Part shown: in pieces, positions 22,288-34,289 of the stretch
How positions within the stretch are numbered: position 1 is the stretch's first letter
Layout of the letters: the number at the start of each line of letters is the position of its first letter
Assembly (NCBI GenBank): GCA_031841125.1
Contig: CM063111.1
Span: forward strand, 57,659,535-57,723,534
Direction of reading: 5' to 3'
DNA from: Acanthococcus lagerstroemiae
Lineage: Eukaryota; Arthropoda; Insecta; Hemiptera; Eriococcidae
Length of the DNA: 64,000 nt
Notes under the pieces: generated by a model
Databases searched by the model: none
The model's input: only the letters and a program-made list of their open reading frames with translations
What the model was told of the DNA's origin: nothing
Position numbers and translations under genes: made by a program

Positions 22288-23500
22288 TTCCATTTGTAAG
22301 GTATGCCAATTCACTTTTTCTTCTTCTGTAGTCCAGAGCGCTTTCAGCTGTTATGCCATCATTAGTGGAGTGCCCTAAATGAAACTTGTCTTTTGTGGTC
22401 CCTGTAGTCATAGTCGAGAGTAGTACCGTATGGTGCACCTGTTTAGTCGCGTGCTCCTATTGGTTGTCTGTGATTGTGCGGTCTGTCCAATCTGTAGGTG
22501 TAACCATAATGTTATTAGTTGGACCAAGTTCTCGCTTTGGAAGTTAGTTGTTGTGTTTATTAGGTTGTTTTATTTTATTTTTTGCCTTTATTATTTCTAG
22601 TTGTTCTTTTAATTTTTTTTTTAAAGTTGTTTTCTATGTGTAGGATTTTCTACTATTTAGCCAATTTGTCATTAAAATGTCCCTGGTGATTGCAGTGTTT
22701 TCCAAACAGTGATTTGGCATCATTTAGCTTCTGTCATTTTTCATGTTCTTTGAATCTGGTTGTGAATTTTCTGCCGGTTTCTCTTATGTAGGTCATGTCT
22801 CAGTGTTCACAGTCCAGTCTTTATACTTTGCTACTGTTGTTTCTGTTTTGTCCCTGCTTATTTGTTTGATCAGAGGTGGTCTGTTTTTGATTCCGAGTTT
22901 TATGTTGTATTGGTTGAGGATTTTCTGTATTTTGTATGTATGTGTTCCTGTAAATGGTATTGCTCCTCCATATTTGTCTGTTTTTGTGGTTGTTGGTTCA
23001 GTGTCTCTGTTTTTTGGTTGAGTTAGTTTGTTAATTATTCCATCTACTGTTTGCGGTTGGTACCTATGGGTTGTTAAATGCTATTTGTTTAATTTCGTTG
23101 ATTTCTGTCGTTCTGAGGTTATTATCGTTTAGTATGTTGACCGCTCTGTGGCAGTAGTTGTGTAGTGCTGCCATTTTATGTTTCTGATGGTGGAATGAGT
23201 AATGGGGTATTATTGCGTCCGTGTGGGTGGGTTTTCTGTAAATGCTGTGCTGTATCTTGTTGTCTTTTATTTGTATTGTTAGGTCGAGGTAGTTTATGGT
23301 TTTATTGCCCTTTCCCAATATGAACTTTATGTTGTTGTTTATGCTATTTTTCTCTGTGAGGAATTGGTCTAGTTGTCTATCTGTTCCTGGTCCACATGAT
23401 TAATATATCGTCTATGTATCTTGTCCATAGCTCTATGTTTTTCTTGTGTTTGCTGTTGTTTAGTAGGTCATTTTCAAAGTTGTTCATGTATATTTCATAT
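22288..23500 (-). mobile_element. Penelope-like element copy 1, 5'-truncated
   Basis: The minus-strand order is RT C-terminal part, linker, GIY-YIG endonuclease, 3' non-coding region with hammerhead. RT signals are EIYMNNFENDLLNN and RYIDDILIMW (YIDD at 23407-23418), then GKGNKTINYLDLTIQIKDNK (84-codon open frame 23318-23064) and HRAVNILNDNNLRTTEINEI. The GIY-YIG region (about 22990-22660) is broken by indels. This copy keeps the longer form of the GIY-YIG end (TTTGGCATCATTTAGC on the + strand). Its 5' end stops inside RT at 23500, joined to an RTE. Confidence 0.88.
22328..22373 (-). ncRNA. Hammerhead ribozyme-like motif in PLE copy 1 (damaged core)
   Basis: On the minus strand the order is stem I half GCACTCCA, core CTAATGA, stem II TGGC-loop-GCT, GAAA, palindrome AGCGCT, cleavage-site C, stem I half TGGACTAC. 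The core should be CTGATGA; G-to-A at the essential G should kill cleavage. Confidence 0.7.
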
Positions 23501-23504
23501 TTTT

Positions 23505-25110
23505 AACGCATGCGAAAGAAGACAATTATTGTTCGATAATTTTCACATCGATCTGTTCCTGCCGTTTTTGGTATAGTTACAATTGCACTCTTTTTAAAGT
23601 CCTCAGGCATTTTCCCTTCATCATAGTTATAACATACTAATTTGTACAATCTATCAAGTACATATTCACCTACGTTCTGTAAATGTAATAATTCCGCTGG
23701 TATCTCATCCACTCCGGGAGCTTCCCCGTTCTTTAAGTCTCTCAATGCTTTGTCAAATTCACCTCTTAAAACTGAGTCTCCCCTCTCATCTTCTTCCACA
23801 ACTTTCTCCCTCTCCATTCTTATCTCTTCATTCCCATTATTACTAATAGTCCTTCTATATCACCTTGTCACTTGTGGAATAATTATTACGAGCAAAGTAA
23901 ATTATTCAAATTATTGATAGTTAAAATATTAATATTTTAATTAATATTAATATTTAATAATCAATAATTTACCACCTTCCCTATCATTTGCATTCTTGCA
24001 TTTTCTTTGGTTCATCTATCTTTCTGAGGATTTTCTCCTTCATCCATGGTTTCTCTTCTTCTATCTTAGTTTTATCTAGATTTATTTCTGTTGACTTTAA
24101 TATTTCCTCCTGTATTCTATCCCATTCTTCCTCCACACTGTTGATTTCCTGTTTTTCAAACCTCTAATTGTAATACAATATCCTCTTGATATTTCTCTCT
24201 AATATTAATATTTTCCAACTTTTTCAAATTCCATGTTTTTACCCCTTCTTTTCTACCAAGTTTCTTCAATTTAAGCCTACATTTCATTATTACGAAGTTA
24301 CGATCACCGTTAATATCGGCTCCCGGATATGTCTTACAGTCATACGTGATTCCTAAAACGTTATTTTATAATAGTATAATCAATTTGATGTCTACATTCG
24401 TTACTTGGACTCTTCCATGTATATCTTCTTCTATAATGATTTTTAAATTGAGTATTCCCAATTACTAAGTTATGCTTCGCACAAAACTGTAGTAAACGCT
24501 CTTCTCTTCCATTCCTCACTCCTAATCCAAAATCCCGACTATATTACCGTATTTTCCTTCACCAACTCTGGAATTCTAATCACCCATAATAAGATTCTCT
24601 TCGCCTTTAATATGCTTCATAAGTCCTTTTAATTCTTCATATACCTCCTCATTTCTTCGTCCTTGTGAGTATTAGTAGGTATATACACTTGTATTATTGT
24701 TGTGAGTACTGGTTTGGTATTGATTTTTATCAAGATTAACTTTTCACTCTATTGTTTATACTATTATTAACTATTTGTTTATTCATAACAATTCCGACGC
24801 CTGCTTGCCCTTTTATTCCCTTTGTATTTATTATTCTAAAGTCTCCTGACCAAAAATCATTCTCCTCTTTCCATCTTATTTCACTTGTTCCAACTATTCC
24901 TAGATGAAACCTCTCTTCATTTCTCTCTTAAGACTCTCTAATCTTCCAACTCCATTAAAGCTTCTCACATTCCAAGTTCCTATTTTAATTTGTGTCTTTC
25001 TTTTTAAAACTTTCCCAAGTAACTCCTCCCTTTCGCACATCTGAATGGAGACCTTTTTACGTCCGGAGAAACTATATATGTGTTGGAACGCCATCATCAG
25101 TAATTAATAT
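23505..25110 (-). mobile_element. RTE-like LINE (endonuclease + RT start), 3' part lost at PLE junction
   Basis: On the minus strand, the endonuclease start KIGTWNVRSFNGVGRLESLKREMKRG (25000-24905) is followed by broken frames holding FGLGVRNGREERLLQFCAKHNLVIGNTQF (about 24540-24450) and RRRYTWKSPSNECRHQIDY. A 104-codon frame (23817-23503) holds RT motif 1: KALRDLKNGEAPGVDEIPAELL, then KSAIVTIPKTAGTDRCENYRTI. The sequence then switches to PLE copy 1 at 23505-23500. Stops and frameshifts are frequent in the endonuclease and linker. The region at 23900-24000 is nearly pure AT. This is a separate RTE family from the one at 4268-5329. Confidence 0.8.
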
Positions 25111-25149
25111 TTGGAAAAGCTACATTTCCTGGAAAGAGATACTGTTGTA

Positions 25150-25312
25150 GTTCTTCACTGTTTTCAATAGGGTTTATCTGTCGGAGTTTGTCTTCTCCTA
25201 GGTGCTTATGGTCGCGATTTTTAACGATATACATATAACCTCATAGAGAATCTTTATTTTATTTTTACGCTTAAGCCTCCTTACCACGACAAGGTATCAC
25301 CCAAGAGGACAC
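25150..25312. repeat. Dispersed ~165-bp repeat, copy 1 (inverted relative to 40198-40360)
   Basis: AGGGTTTATCTGTCGGAGTT, TGGTCGCGATTTTTAACGAT, ATAACCTCATAGAGA and CTTACCACGACAAGGTATCACC match the reverse complement of 40360-40198 with small changes. It lies just 5' of the RTE endonuclease (on the element strand), so it may be that element's 5' leader or an independent SINE-like repeat. Confidence 0.65.
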
Positions 25313-26664
25313 CAAACTAACTCCCTTTTATCTTTCGAAATTCAAGTCATTTGTTGGTCCTCCGAGGTGGTCAGTTAAAGACAAACCAATCAAAACTAGC
25401 TCGCCGATTAATTGGCCGTATTTGGAACACGCCGAATAACGAATAGTCCTCCAACGCACATAATAACTTCCAACGTCTGTACTAATCCGTTTTCTTTTAT
25501 CTTTCTTATTTTAATTAAAAGCCCGGTCGAATGTAGTCTGAAGCTCTCTGAACGATATAATGGAAGACAGACTGCGTTATCTTCGTCGTCGTTCTTCACA
25601 AATCCTCGATTTTAACGATCTAACTTTGACCTCCTACAAGAATACTCTGTATGATAGCTTTTCAAACTTTTTCAACTGTAGAGTCCCGCTTTTTATGGAC
25701 GAAATAAAATATCGAATAACAGCCAGCGCCTTCGAACGAGGAATATCGAGGAAAGTTTCTTCTTTTTCCTCGTCGCTCGTTCTAGAACTTTCGATACGGA
25801 AAATATTCCTTATTATCTATACTGTAACAGTTCTTCGCTGAAGAAGAATAAGAAAGGGAAAAAAATTAAGTTCATTTACAAACTAGAACGGGATTGCGAC
25901 TGCTATTTCTTTTTTTCAGTATACTCGTACACTTTTTTTTGAAATGAGAAAAACCTGTACTAATATCTACATTCCGGGGTGCGACTGCGGACACGAATAG
26001 TGAAAAAAAGTTACCATCGGCGTAGGTGGCAAACCAAGACGATAGTGTAGCATTTAGCGGCGAAGAGGAAGCGGAGCGTATACATTTTTTTCAATTTTAT
26101 TTTTTCATTACGGACGCGGAATATTTGTTTTCATCATCGTAAATTAACATGCAGAGCCTACAATACGTTCCCTGAAAATGAAACCTAATCGAGTCCGTCA
26201 CCTAATTTACGCTTAAAATGTGGGTCCGTAACACGGAGGTTCGAATTCTTGGTGGTCCGGAGGTCCGGACTACGGAAGGCACATTATGTGTAAAATGTGA
26301 CCGAGATTTCACGGAGTACCCGAAAGAAGAGCTTACCTAGATGAATCGAGATTTGCATTCGGTTGTCTCTGGAAATTGTCCTGGAAAAATTGTTCAGATT
26401 GGCGAAATGTTAAAAAGAGGCTATAGACTAACCAGAAGATCTATCGAATATCGATAGTCTAATGAGCCTAGTGTATATTCTCTTGCCTCATAATTTATTT
26501 ATTTATAAGAGAGGGAGGTCCTTCACAGCCGACAATGGCCAATGACGAAGGACCCGAATAAAAGATAAAAAATAATTTAAAAATAAAACTAAAATAGAAC
26601 AAAAATAAAACCGGACTCATCAAAAAATAAACTTAAAATAAAGAAGAAGAAAAAAAAAAGAACG

Positions 26665-26702
<38 letters not shown>

Positions 26703-27539
26703 AGTAAAGAGAGGAATGATCACTTTTTGCCCAACTATCCCAACGCCCAAGTATCCCATTCCCCGCGTGCACTGCGACATAGAAAGATATGACGTCAGCC
26801 GTTATCATTTCTGACACACCGAATTTTTTGCGTGACTCCCTAACTACGATTGCGTTTTAATAAAATAATACTGCACAACACGATTTTTGTGTCTGACTTC
26901 GTACTTGGCTTGTAGATAGGTCATGTCAAAACACATCCAAATCCAGAATATAAATTTATTTGATTGGGTTTTACAGTCCCTAGAGCGGTTCAAAGTTGTA
27001 AAAGTCGCTGTTTTTCGCAATTTTAACCCATTTCAGCTCCCTTATATGATATTTGGGACTAAAGTCGATGACAGATTCGAAATCTATACGTACCTTTTTA
27101 CACCTATGAAGCTATCACTATCATTTCGTTGTTTGTTCAAGTTCGTGCTGTAGCCATGTTCAAATAGTCCCACATGATATTTTCCAGAAATAAAAACAAA
27201 CTAAATTTTTTTGCTTTCACGGAAAAACATTGCGTTATTTATATATAAAAATGAGAAAATGCGAGTAAATAATGCCCTGTAAGTATTCAATTTCAATATT
27301 CATTTTTTACTGCTTTAAAATTAAGTATACCTTACTTTTGGAAACTCCTTCATAATACCAAAGTGCAACTGAAGTCGATTACGCTGGCACTTGAGTATTT
27401 ATATGAGAGCACTTTTATCTAGAATGTTTTAGAACAATCTACAACTCTCTACTAGCATCTACTCATTTCTTTGGACTAGAATATTGTTTCTTATGAGGTA
27501 CCTACTGTCAAGACTTACAAGTGCTTTGATATTTGGATG
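25313..27539. other. Unassigned stretch, no gene seen
   Basis: Mixed composition. A (GA)n microsatellite lies at about 26671-26700 and a CRE palindrome TGACGTCA at 26790-26797. Short open frames (for example 25560-25841) lack recognisable motifs. Confidence 0.3.
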
Positions 27540-27716
27540 AATTTGAACACACAAGAACTAACAACAATACTGACGAACAACAACTACAAAAACAACACAG
27601 AAGGAACTGCATACGCAAACATCACATAAGAAATCATTTACCAAAATTACTGCCAGTTTAACAACCAATATTACGAACGAACAGAAAGCCTAGCAATGGG
27701 GTCACCACTGTCCCCT
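27540..27716 (+). mobile_element. Penelope-like RT fragment, both ends lost
   Basis: The frame reads ELTTILTNNNYKNNTEGTAY, then EIIYQNYC, then ESLAMGSPLSP, matching the RT of the copy at 48970-49120 almost word for word, with one stop (TAA) after NIT. The sequence leaves the element at about 27716 (CCTTTCGAG). This is a 177-base relic of the PLE family found at 22, 42 and 47-50 kb. Confidence 0.85.
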
Positions 27717-28299
27717 TTCGAGTACCGCATCAGTGACCAGAGGGCGTCTTGAAGGTGGCCATTACGGGACACCCTACTGACCGAGGCAACGCTCATCTAG
27801 AATTAACCTACAGTTCATGTGCACCACAGCCGGACGCACTTCCTTCCTTCACCCCTCGTCTCCTCGTCTTGATACGTGTGGCGACGCAGAAAGTTTGATG
27901 AATAGTAGCCTCAACTTTAACGGATACGACCCACAAATTTCATTTTCAATTCTAAAATATAAAAATATAAGACAAAGAGAACTTCCCCAATGGATTAACT
28001 CACCACTTTACACTGCTATAGAAGTAGGTGCGATAATGGGGGCTTATCATCTGGGCCAACCAAACCTTCGGGCCTAAAAACAGGCCACAGAAGGATATGG
28101 GAGATAGCGGGGACAAATGTTTTGGGATGCCGAGAGACATAATCGCTGCGGACCACTTCTTTGACCACACGGGAGGCATGGGAAAAGAGGTGGCCAAGCA
28201 TTCTAGGAAACGAGGAGCATGGATAGTTTGCAGATGTTTCAAAGAATGACCAAAGCGTAGGAGTCGGAATCACGAATGCAAAAGCTGCTAACAACTATT
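27717..28299 (+). other. Unassigned, possibly 5' part of the following LINE
   Basis: Open frames exist (27817-28077, and another at 28040-28255 reading IIWANQTFGPKNRPQKDM) but I cannot tie them to a known LINE domain. They run in the same direction as the RNase H domain downstream. Confidence 0.25.
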
Positions 28300-29290
28300 C
28301 AAGGGTACTGGATGAGGGCGTCACTATGCTCCAAGTAGAGGTAATAGTGATCACGGTGGTCATTGATAGAAGCCAACAGAAGGGCCTTGTTAGTAAGCAG
28401 ATCAATATCTATACAGACAGTCAAACGGCTATCAAGGCACTATCGGTACATCAAACTACATCCTTGGTGGTGGCGGACTTGTATAACAAATTATACATCC
28501 TTGCTTAGGAGAACTGTGTCACCATATTATGGACATAAACATGATCGCGGATAAGCTAGCGAAGGGGCACATGATAAAGGAACTGATAACGCCCAGGCCG
28601 TATCTTCCCGTAGCATACAGCGTCATAAAATCCAAGGAGAAGGCTTGGATAAGTAAGCAGAAGGAAATGCACTGGTGGATGGATAGTGGCATGAAAGTTA
28701 GCAAAACTCTGATAGGGGACGCCCTCGGAAAATATGCCAAGTTCCTACTAGGGCTCAACAGAAAACATGCAGAAATCATGGTCGCACTACTAATTGGACG
28801 CTGTTAAGCGAGACAGAACCAAGCGACATTTGTTGACAAAATGAGTTATTAGTATCGTTGGAAAGAGCGTAAAAAGTAGAATTTTCCAAAATTGGACCCC
28901 TGATTCAAAAATGTGTATTCAATATTCATGTTGAAAACTTATCAGTAAACGCTATGTCATATAGTCTCTACATGGCTCTTGAACTTCGAATCACGTGTTC
29001 TCAAAAGACAGATGTTCTGTCTCGCTTAACAGAGTCCAATTGGTCACGGGACCACAAAACACATATGGTATAAAATAGGAGTGGCGAAAAGAAACTCCTA
29101 TAGGCACTGTGGAGGAGAGAAAAAGCCTCAATTCACATCGTATGTCAGTGCCCAGCAATAGCCGGGACGAAACACGAACTCCTGGGACTGGAGTATCCAG
29201 CACCAAGTGAAGTCAAAGAGATAGAAATCAGTAAAATTCTCACGTTGGCTGTAAAAGTGAGGCTACTGAGCTGATCCTTAACAGCAAGGA
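28300..29290 (+). mobile_element. LINE 3' end with RNase H, split by a TIR element
   Basis: RNase H-like segment: INIYTDSQTAIKALSVHQTTS (about 28401-28463), LVVADLYNKLYIL, then an acidic NMIADKLAKGH box (28535-28567). The C-terminal domain follows (28620-28795), ending VALLIG. After a 242-base insert the frame resumes as GHGTTKHIWYKIGVAKRNSYRHCGGE (29042 on), then with one shift HIVCQCPAIAGTKHELLGLEYPAPSE. This is the usual Cys/His C-terminal tail of I/R1/Jockey-superfamily LINEs. One stop lies in RNase H (28506). Only the 3' third of ORF2 remains. Confidence 0.75.
28796..29037. mobile_element. 242-bp TIR element with AATT target duplication
   Basis: GGACGCTGTTAAGCGAGACA (28796 on) is mirrored by the right end, which differs at one base over 24. 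AATT lies directly outside both ends (28792-28795, 29038-29041); if the TIR starts two bases later the duplication is AATTGG. Removing element plus one AATT restores LLIGHG in the LINE. The interior is non-coding. Confidence 0.8.
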
Positions 29291-29985
29291 CTACAAGGGC
29301 TGAGCCTCATACAACGAGAGTATAGATCCTTCTCAAAAATGAAAAGATTAGCACAGGACAAAGAAAAGGGGAGAGACGAAACGTATTAGTTGAGAGGCTA
29401 AAAAATTACCATCATCATTTGAAATTTAAAAATATTCACTCTTTGATACTTTGAAACCTCTCTCATTAATCAATCCTATATAAGAACGATTTTTTCGAGT
29501 TGGAGCACAGGGATACAAATAATAAGTACCTACCTCTGAAGGCATTCTTATGAAATTGACAACTTTTACTCCTTTCAGTCTATTTTTGACTATATTCACT
29601 TTCTTACATGCAGTTTCTTCATGATCGTGTTTTTCCTGTTCCCCTTCTGATTCATCATTAGGTATGAATAATCAAGTGATAAAATGATGGCTTTAACAAA
29701 TCAAAAAACCATGACTTCCATGGCCTCATTAAAAAGAAGAAAAAACATGACTTTTCCACAACTTTTATAACTTCTATGACTTGTAGACACCCTATCTTAT
29801 CAACTATTACGCAAACTCTGTAACACTTTCACATTCTCTCTGCAGGATAAAATTCTTCATTAAATATACCGGAAAATTAAACTTAGGTAATGCTCTCTAG
29901 TAAGTAGTCACTCGACTGTCAAATGGTACTAGACCCACCGACAGAGAAACGAAACGACAACTAAGTACCCAGGGCGTGTCCACGT
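29291..29985. other. AT-rich spacer with a TIR-element end
   Basis: No gene. Segment 29695-29792 (repeats of CATGACTT, ending TGTAGACACCCTA) is the right end of a CAGGGTGTCTA-type element; its left end is not found. Confidence 0.4.
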
Positions 29986-32404
29986 AGTGCAGGGTGGTAA
30001 CGTCTTTTTCGGTGGACTCAGCGCTGATAAACGATGGCTGAAGTCTTGGGTTCGAAGATGAATGGGTGATGAAACGAAGCGGGCCCAGATGTCGAATAAG
30101 GATCAGCTGCAAATACCATTAAGCAATAACTGCAGTAAAAATACGCAGATTACCCACTCCTCATGCATCCATGGCGATGCATCTCAGCCGAGCACAAGCA
30201 CGTACTGTGCTGGATGAGTAGGCTAACCTCCAGCGCCTCAAAACTGGACTATATACGACTAAGGGAGTAAACCCCGACAGAAAATCCTTCAGAAGGCAAA
30301 GGGAAACCACTGAAGTATTATCCCAATAATCAACATGGCAGGAATGGCTGTGAAATCAATATCCGGAAGTAAAATAGCCCCACAATCGGATTCTCGGGTG
30401 GGTGCTGCATCGATTCCATGTCAGACAAGGACCAGAGTTAACAACAGAAAAGTAAAAACAGCAACTAGGAATGCCCGTAGTCACTTTCAGGCTGGAAAGT
30501 TGCAAAATGTCGAAGCAGAAAGAAAACGGTTGGGTATCAGTATTCTCGGTCTAAGCGAAGTACAATGGCCAGGCTGTGGCACCATGAAGCTGGAAGATGC
30601 AGTTATATATTATTCCGGGTCAAACGATTCCAGCCATGGAGCGGAAGTCAGAGTGCTGGTGGATAAATATATAAATGGAGCTGTTACAGAGTACGTACCA
30701 ATGTCAGAGAGAGCAATCATGCTGAAAATTCAAACTAACTAGTAACCGATGAATGCGATCCAGGGGTACGCATCAACCGCCGATTAAGGCGAGAAGGAGG
30801 TTGAGAGGTTATATGAAGAAATTAGGATATTGCTGAAGTTGACCAAGACAGGTGAAATAACCGTGGTTTCGGGAGATTGGAATGCTAAGGTTGGTAAAGG
30901 AAGCCATGAGCAAAATGTCGGCAAATTCGGCCTTGGTGAAAGGAATGACCGAGGGGATAGATTGATCCAATTCTGCGAGGAAGAGAATTAACCACTTATT
31001 CAGAAGCCATTTTCAGGCGGGAAATCAGAGAGGATGACGGTTTTGGGGTAGATGACTAGCGGATATCTACTATAAGGTATGCCGACACGATACTGTTCTC
31101 ATCGTCGAATCACTACCTAAGCTCAGGGTGTTTACCGGGTCCAAATTTTCCAATTCCTTAACTTTTCCTTGACCTTTTCTTACTTTTTTCATAACCGTTT
31201 TACACACATATAAATACAATCGTATTCGTAGAACCTTACCAAGATGGGGGGGGGAGGGGGCTCATAATAAATGGAAACACTAAAAAATACTATGGAAAAG
31301 GATATTATGTAATTATCTGAAAATATTTAAGTCAAGCAATATGTAGGTATCACAATGACAATCACTTTTTAACAATTAAAAAATAGGGTTAGGTTCACTG
31401 AACACAGGAAATATTCAACACTAACGTTTGGATTCCACTCAGATACAATTCTCCTATTTCTACCAAAATTACTTTAAATTTACTTGTAATTTAAAAAAAA
31501 ATTGTAATAGTAATTTTGAAGAAATTTAAATGAAAAATGTATGACTTTTCATGACCACTATCCAAAATACTTGGCTTTTCCTTTACTTCCTTGACTTTCT
31601 TTGACCACTCTCCAAAATACTTGACTTTTCGTTGACTTCATTGACCGGTAGACACCATGAAGCTGCAGGCCATGCTGGCAAGAGTGACGGATGTCAGTGC
31701 GGAGTACGGACTAGAAATAAACGTCAAGAAAACCAAATGGATGGTAATACATAAGAAACAGGACAAACCAGAGATAGAAGGCCAGCAATTAAAGTTGAGC
31801 AATGCACTCGTAGAAAGAGCTACTAAATTTCATATCTCGGTACCTGGCTGCACGAGGAGACAGATCAGTCAACTGAAGTACGCTCGAGAATTGAAAGAGC
31901 TAGAAAGGCCTTCATAAACATTAGAACCTTGCTGACTCGAAAGGACCTGTCCCTGGAACAGCGCATGAGGATGGTACGGTGCTGCGGCTGGTCCACGCTC
32001 TTATGCGGCATGGAGAGTTGGGTACTGACTCGCAAGCTAGAGAAGAGAATTGAAGCTCTAGATATGTACATATTATACCGAAGCATGCTCAAAATCTCAT
32101 AACAAGAACACATCACGAACGTTGAAGAGCTGAGAAGAATGTCCAAGGAACCGAAGCTGCTCAGAATACAGCAAAGAAAGCTGGAGTATTACGGGCACGC
32201 GAGTAGAAACGCGGAGAAATATTCAATTTTTCAATTCGTTCTGCGAGGGGTAATAAAAGCGGCAAAAGGAGTGTTGGTCGCAGGAAATCGTCGTGGGAAT
32301 CGGATTTGAGAAGATGGTTCAAATGCTCCCCAAAGGAACTAAGAGGAAAATTCGGGTGCAGTCAAGCTTTGCTATGCCCTGAATATTTTTCCATCATGTC
32401 GGAC
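29986..32404 (+). mobile_element. RTE-like LINE (endonuclease + RT C-terminal), internally deleted and split
   Basis: A 5' leader (about 29986-30330) precedes the frame 30335-30742. That frame covers an APE-endonuclease start with QAGKLQNVEAERKRLGISIL, GLSEVQWPGCGT, AVIYYSGSND and SERAIMLKI. The endonuclease continues with VVSGDWNAKVGKGSHEQNV and RNDRGDRLIQFCEEE (30866-30990). An internal deletion then jumps to the RT palm: RYADTIL (31075 on) and, after the 31134-31659 insert, LPKLQAMLARVTDVSAEYGLEINVKKTKW (31657 on). C-terminal blocks follow (KLEYYGH at about 32177; RSVGRRKSSWESDLRRWFKC at about 32269-32330). The second catalytic Asp of YADD is missing (one codon lost). It has BovB/RTE-type architecture and is inactive. 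Confidence 0.82.
31134..31659. mobile_element. 526-bp TIR element (CAGGGTGT ends) inside the RTE, 5-bp TSD
   Basis: The left end CAGGGTGTTTACCGGGTC and the right end GACCGGTAGACACCATG are inverted copies with a few changes. AAGCT lies on both sides (31129-31133 and 31660-31664). The interior carries repeated CTTTGACCACT / CCAAAATACTTG words near the right end. Removing it rejoins CCTAAGCTGCAGG and the RT frame. Same end family as 13255-13621. Confidence 0.8.
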
Positions 32405-32629
32405 CAGGGTGTGCATTCTTCTTCGGAAATGATTTTCCCTGACTTTTCCAGGTTTTCCAGGCCAATCTTCCCAGTTTTTCAGACGCTTCAAATAGAAATT
32501 ACACATGCAAGGGGGAGGGGAGGTGTCAAATTTCTTTGAACTTCGTGAGCGGCGCGAATATCGTCAATCACTCCACAAACTTTTTTTTACTACCGTGTGT
32601 TTATGAAGCTGTGGCAGAGGGGGTGTAAA

Positions 32630-33107
32630 AATTTAATGATGGAAATGAAAACGCGCTCTTTGGAGATTTTTTCTTTCGTGTGACTTAATGCCGACCATGA
32701 AGGGGGGGGGGGGGAGTGAAAGAATAAAATTCGAAAATTGGTTTATAGGTTTTCGAGGTCTCTGTATTCGATTTTAGGGGTAATTTTTGGATCCTGTCTT
32801 TCCTGGTGCGACCAATGAGGTAGCAAGAGCGTAGGATAAGCAACGATTGATTCGGAACTCACCCTTTCTGATTAAAGTCACCGAATAGGGTAAAAATAGA
32901 GTTTTATTTATTCAAAGTGTTGCTAATAGAAAATAACGTCGTGAAAATTTCTCAACTGAAAAAGCACAGGAGCTTAAATTTGGTCCAGATTAAAAATCGG
33001 AAGCAATATTTGAAATTAGCGACACAAAACAACCCCTATTTCGATACTTCGTGCAATTTTTCGCCGGAGAAGCTGAATTCGTATTACAACAGTGCTCTGG
33101 AAGGGTA
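32630..33107 (+). repeat. Long direct repeat, copy 1
   Basis: It runs from ATTTAATGATGGAAATGAAA to GACAGTGCTCTGGAA-type sequence (here AACAGTGCTCTGGAA) and is matched by 36427-36943. Shared landmarks: GAAAACGCGCTCT, CGTGTGACTTAATGCCG, GGTGCGACCAATG, GCAAGAGCGTAGGA, TTTATTTATTCAAAGTGTTG and GAAGCTGAATTCGTATTAC. A short open frame in both (reading NLVQIKN, then NPYFDTSCNFSPEKLNSYY here) suggests a former coding exon or simply shared descent. Confidence 0.85.
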
Positions 33108-33209
33108 ACACGAAAATTCATCGCGCGAAACTGATCATAGAAAAATTGTTTGATGGGAAATTTGTTCGCAAGAAAATAGATAGCACGAAATTCACCGTAA
33201 GCGAAAATA

Positions 33210-33275
33210 GATCGAATTCTGTTTACATTTCTCTCATGAATCCTGCACCGGCAGCTTTCCTAGCAAAGGTATAAC
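33210..33275 (+). repeat. Short inverted repeat arm, partner at 34118-34185
   Basis: TTTACATTTCTCTCATGAAT, CCTGCACC and TTTCCTAGCAAAGGTA match the reverse complement of 34118-34185. In both copies the frame reads (I/Y)ISxMNPAP...FLAKV and is followed by GGTA. The pair encloses about 850 bases holding a ~147-bp doublet. Confidence 0.65.
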
Positions 33276-33829
33276 TTGTAGTACCTAATTGGAGAATTAC
33301 TGCTCTTTAATTATTCAGTGGTAATCATAAATTGCCATAAATTTCATCGACATAAGGATTTTTTGACTAAATTCAATGGCTATCAGCGCTTTTTTGTTAT
33401 TCATCACTTGTTGGGCCATAACTAAATACCTGTTATGCACCCTTCTTGCAGGAGTTTCATTATTTGCCAATCTACAATACTGCCTCACAATTGGTCCCAG
33501 GGCTACTTTATATCGTTTAGTACCATTATTATCTGTACTTTGCGAATCATCTATAATATGAAGAATTTCACCAGGTATTAACTAATTGATTTCGCCTTTG
33601 ACTCAAGTGGCACTGATTCGGCTGCATTCTTGTTTGCAATCAGGTACTTCCCCCACCGTCCCTCCTTCCCTTTAAGGAAAAGGCCTCATGAATTGTGAAG
33701 AAGGAAAACCAATGATAAAATAACAATAGGTAAGAAATATTATAAATAAATCAGAAGTAAAGACTAAAACCTGCGGACAACGATGGATTTATGCATAAGC
33801 AACATCAACACGTACCTAACGATGGGGTT
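33276..33829. other. Unassigned interior of the 5.65-kb element
   Basis: A 61-codon open frame (33376-33561) is hydrophobic but unrecognised. Nothing else stands out. Confidence 0.3.
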
Positions 33830-34110
33830 TTCAGCACAAACCAGTACAAACGATTGACACCATTTTCAATTCCTTAGATAAACGTGAGCCCCCCGTTTCT
33901 TCAGACCCCCTAAAAAAAATAATAAATAAATAAATAAACCTCGACATTTTGGGAAGGGGAGCAGCACAAACGACGAGGTCTTCAGCACAAACGTAGCACA
34001 AACAATTGCCACTATTTTCAATCCCCTAGGAGAAAGTGAGGAGGAGGAGGCTACCATTCATACAGCCCCCTCCCAAAGTTTTCTCAAATATCTCGGGAAG
34101 GGGAGCAGCA
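33830..34110. repeat. ~147-bp tandem doublet
   Basis: CAGCACAAAC, then ACTATTTTCAAT / ACCATTTTCAAT, then TTCTTCAGACCCCC / CATACAGCCCCC, and GGGAAGGGGAGCAGCACA occur twice, starting near 33834 and 33982. An AAATA microsatellite (33915-33938) lies within the first unit. Confidence 0.6.
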
Positions 34111-34289
34111 CACACGATTACCTTTGCTAGGAAATCTACAGGTGCAGGATTCATGAAAGAAATGTAAATAGAACAACAGCATTTATTTGCCTCCAAAATT
34201 TGAAAAAAGGAAGACATATTTGTCGTGTCCTATAAGTTCAAACTGCGTGTAGCTCAGGAAGGAACAGTCTACCGAGTTGCATAGTTTTA

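Noticed and set aside
22743..23021. Hydrophobic membrane-protein-like frames (also 42265-42686, 47997-48250, 49614-50286)
   Set aside because: These are antisense translations of the AT-rich PLE GIY-YIG region. The same hydrophobic pattern appears in every copy because the sense strand is Lys/Asn/Thr-rich.
26671..26700. (GA)n tract as a regulatory GAGA element
   Set aside because: It is a plain microsatellite in repeat-rich DNA with no nearby gene to regulate.
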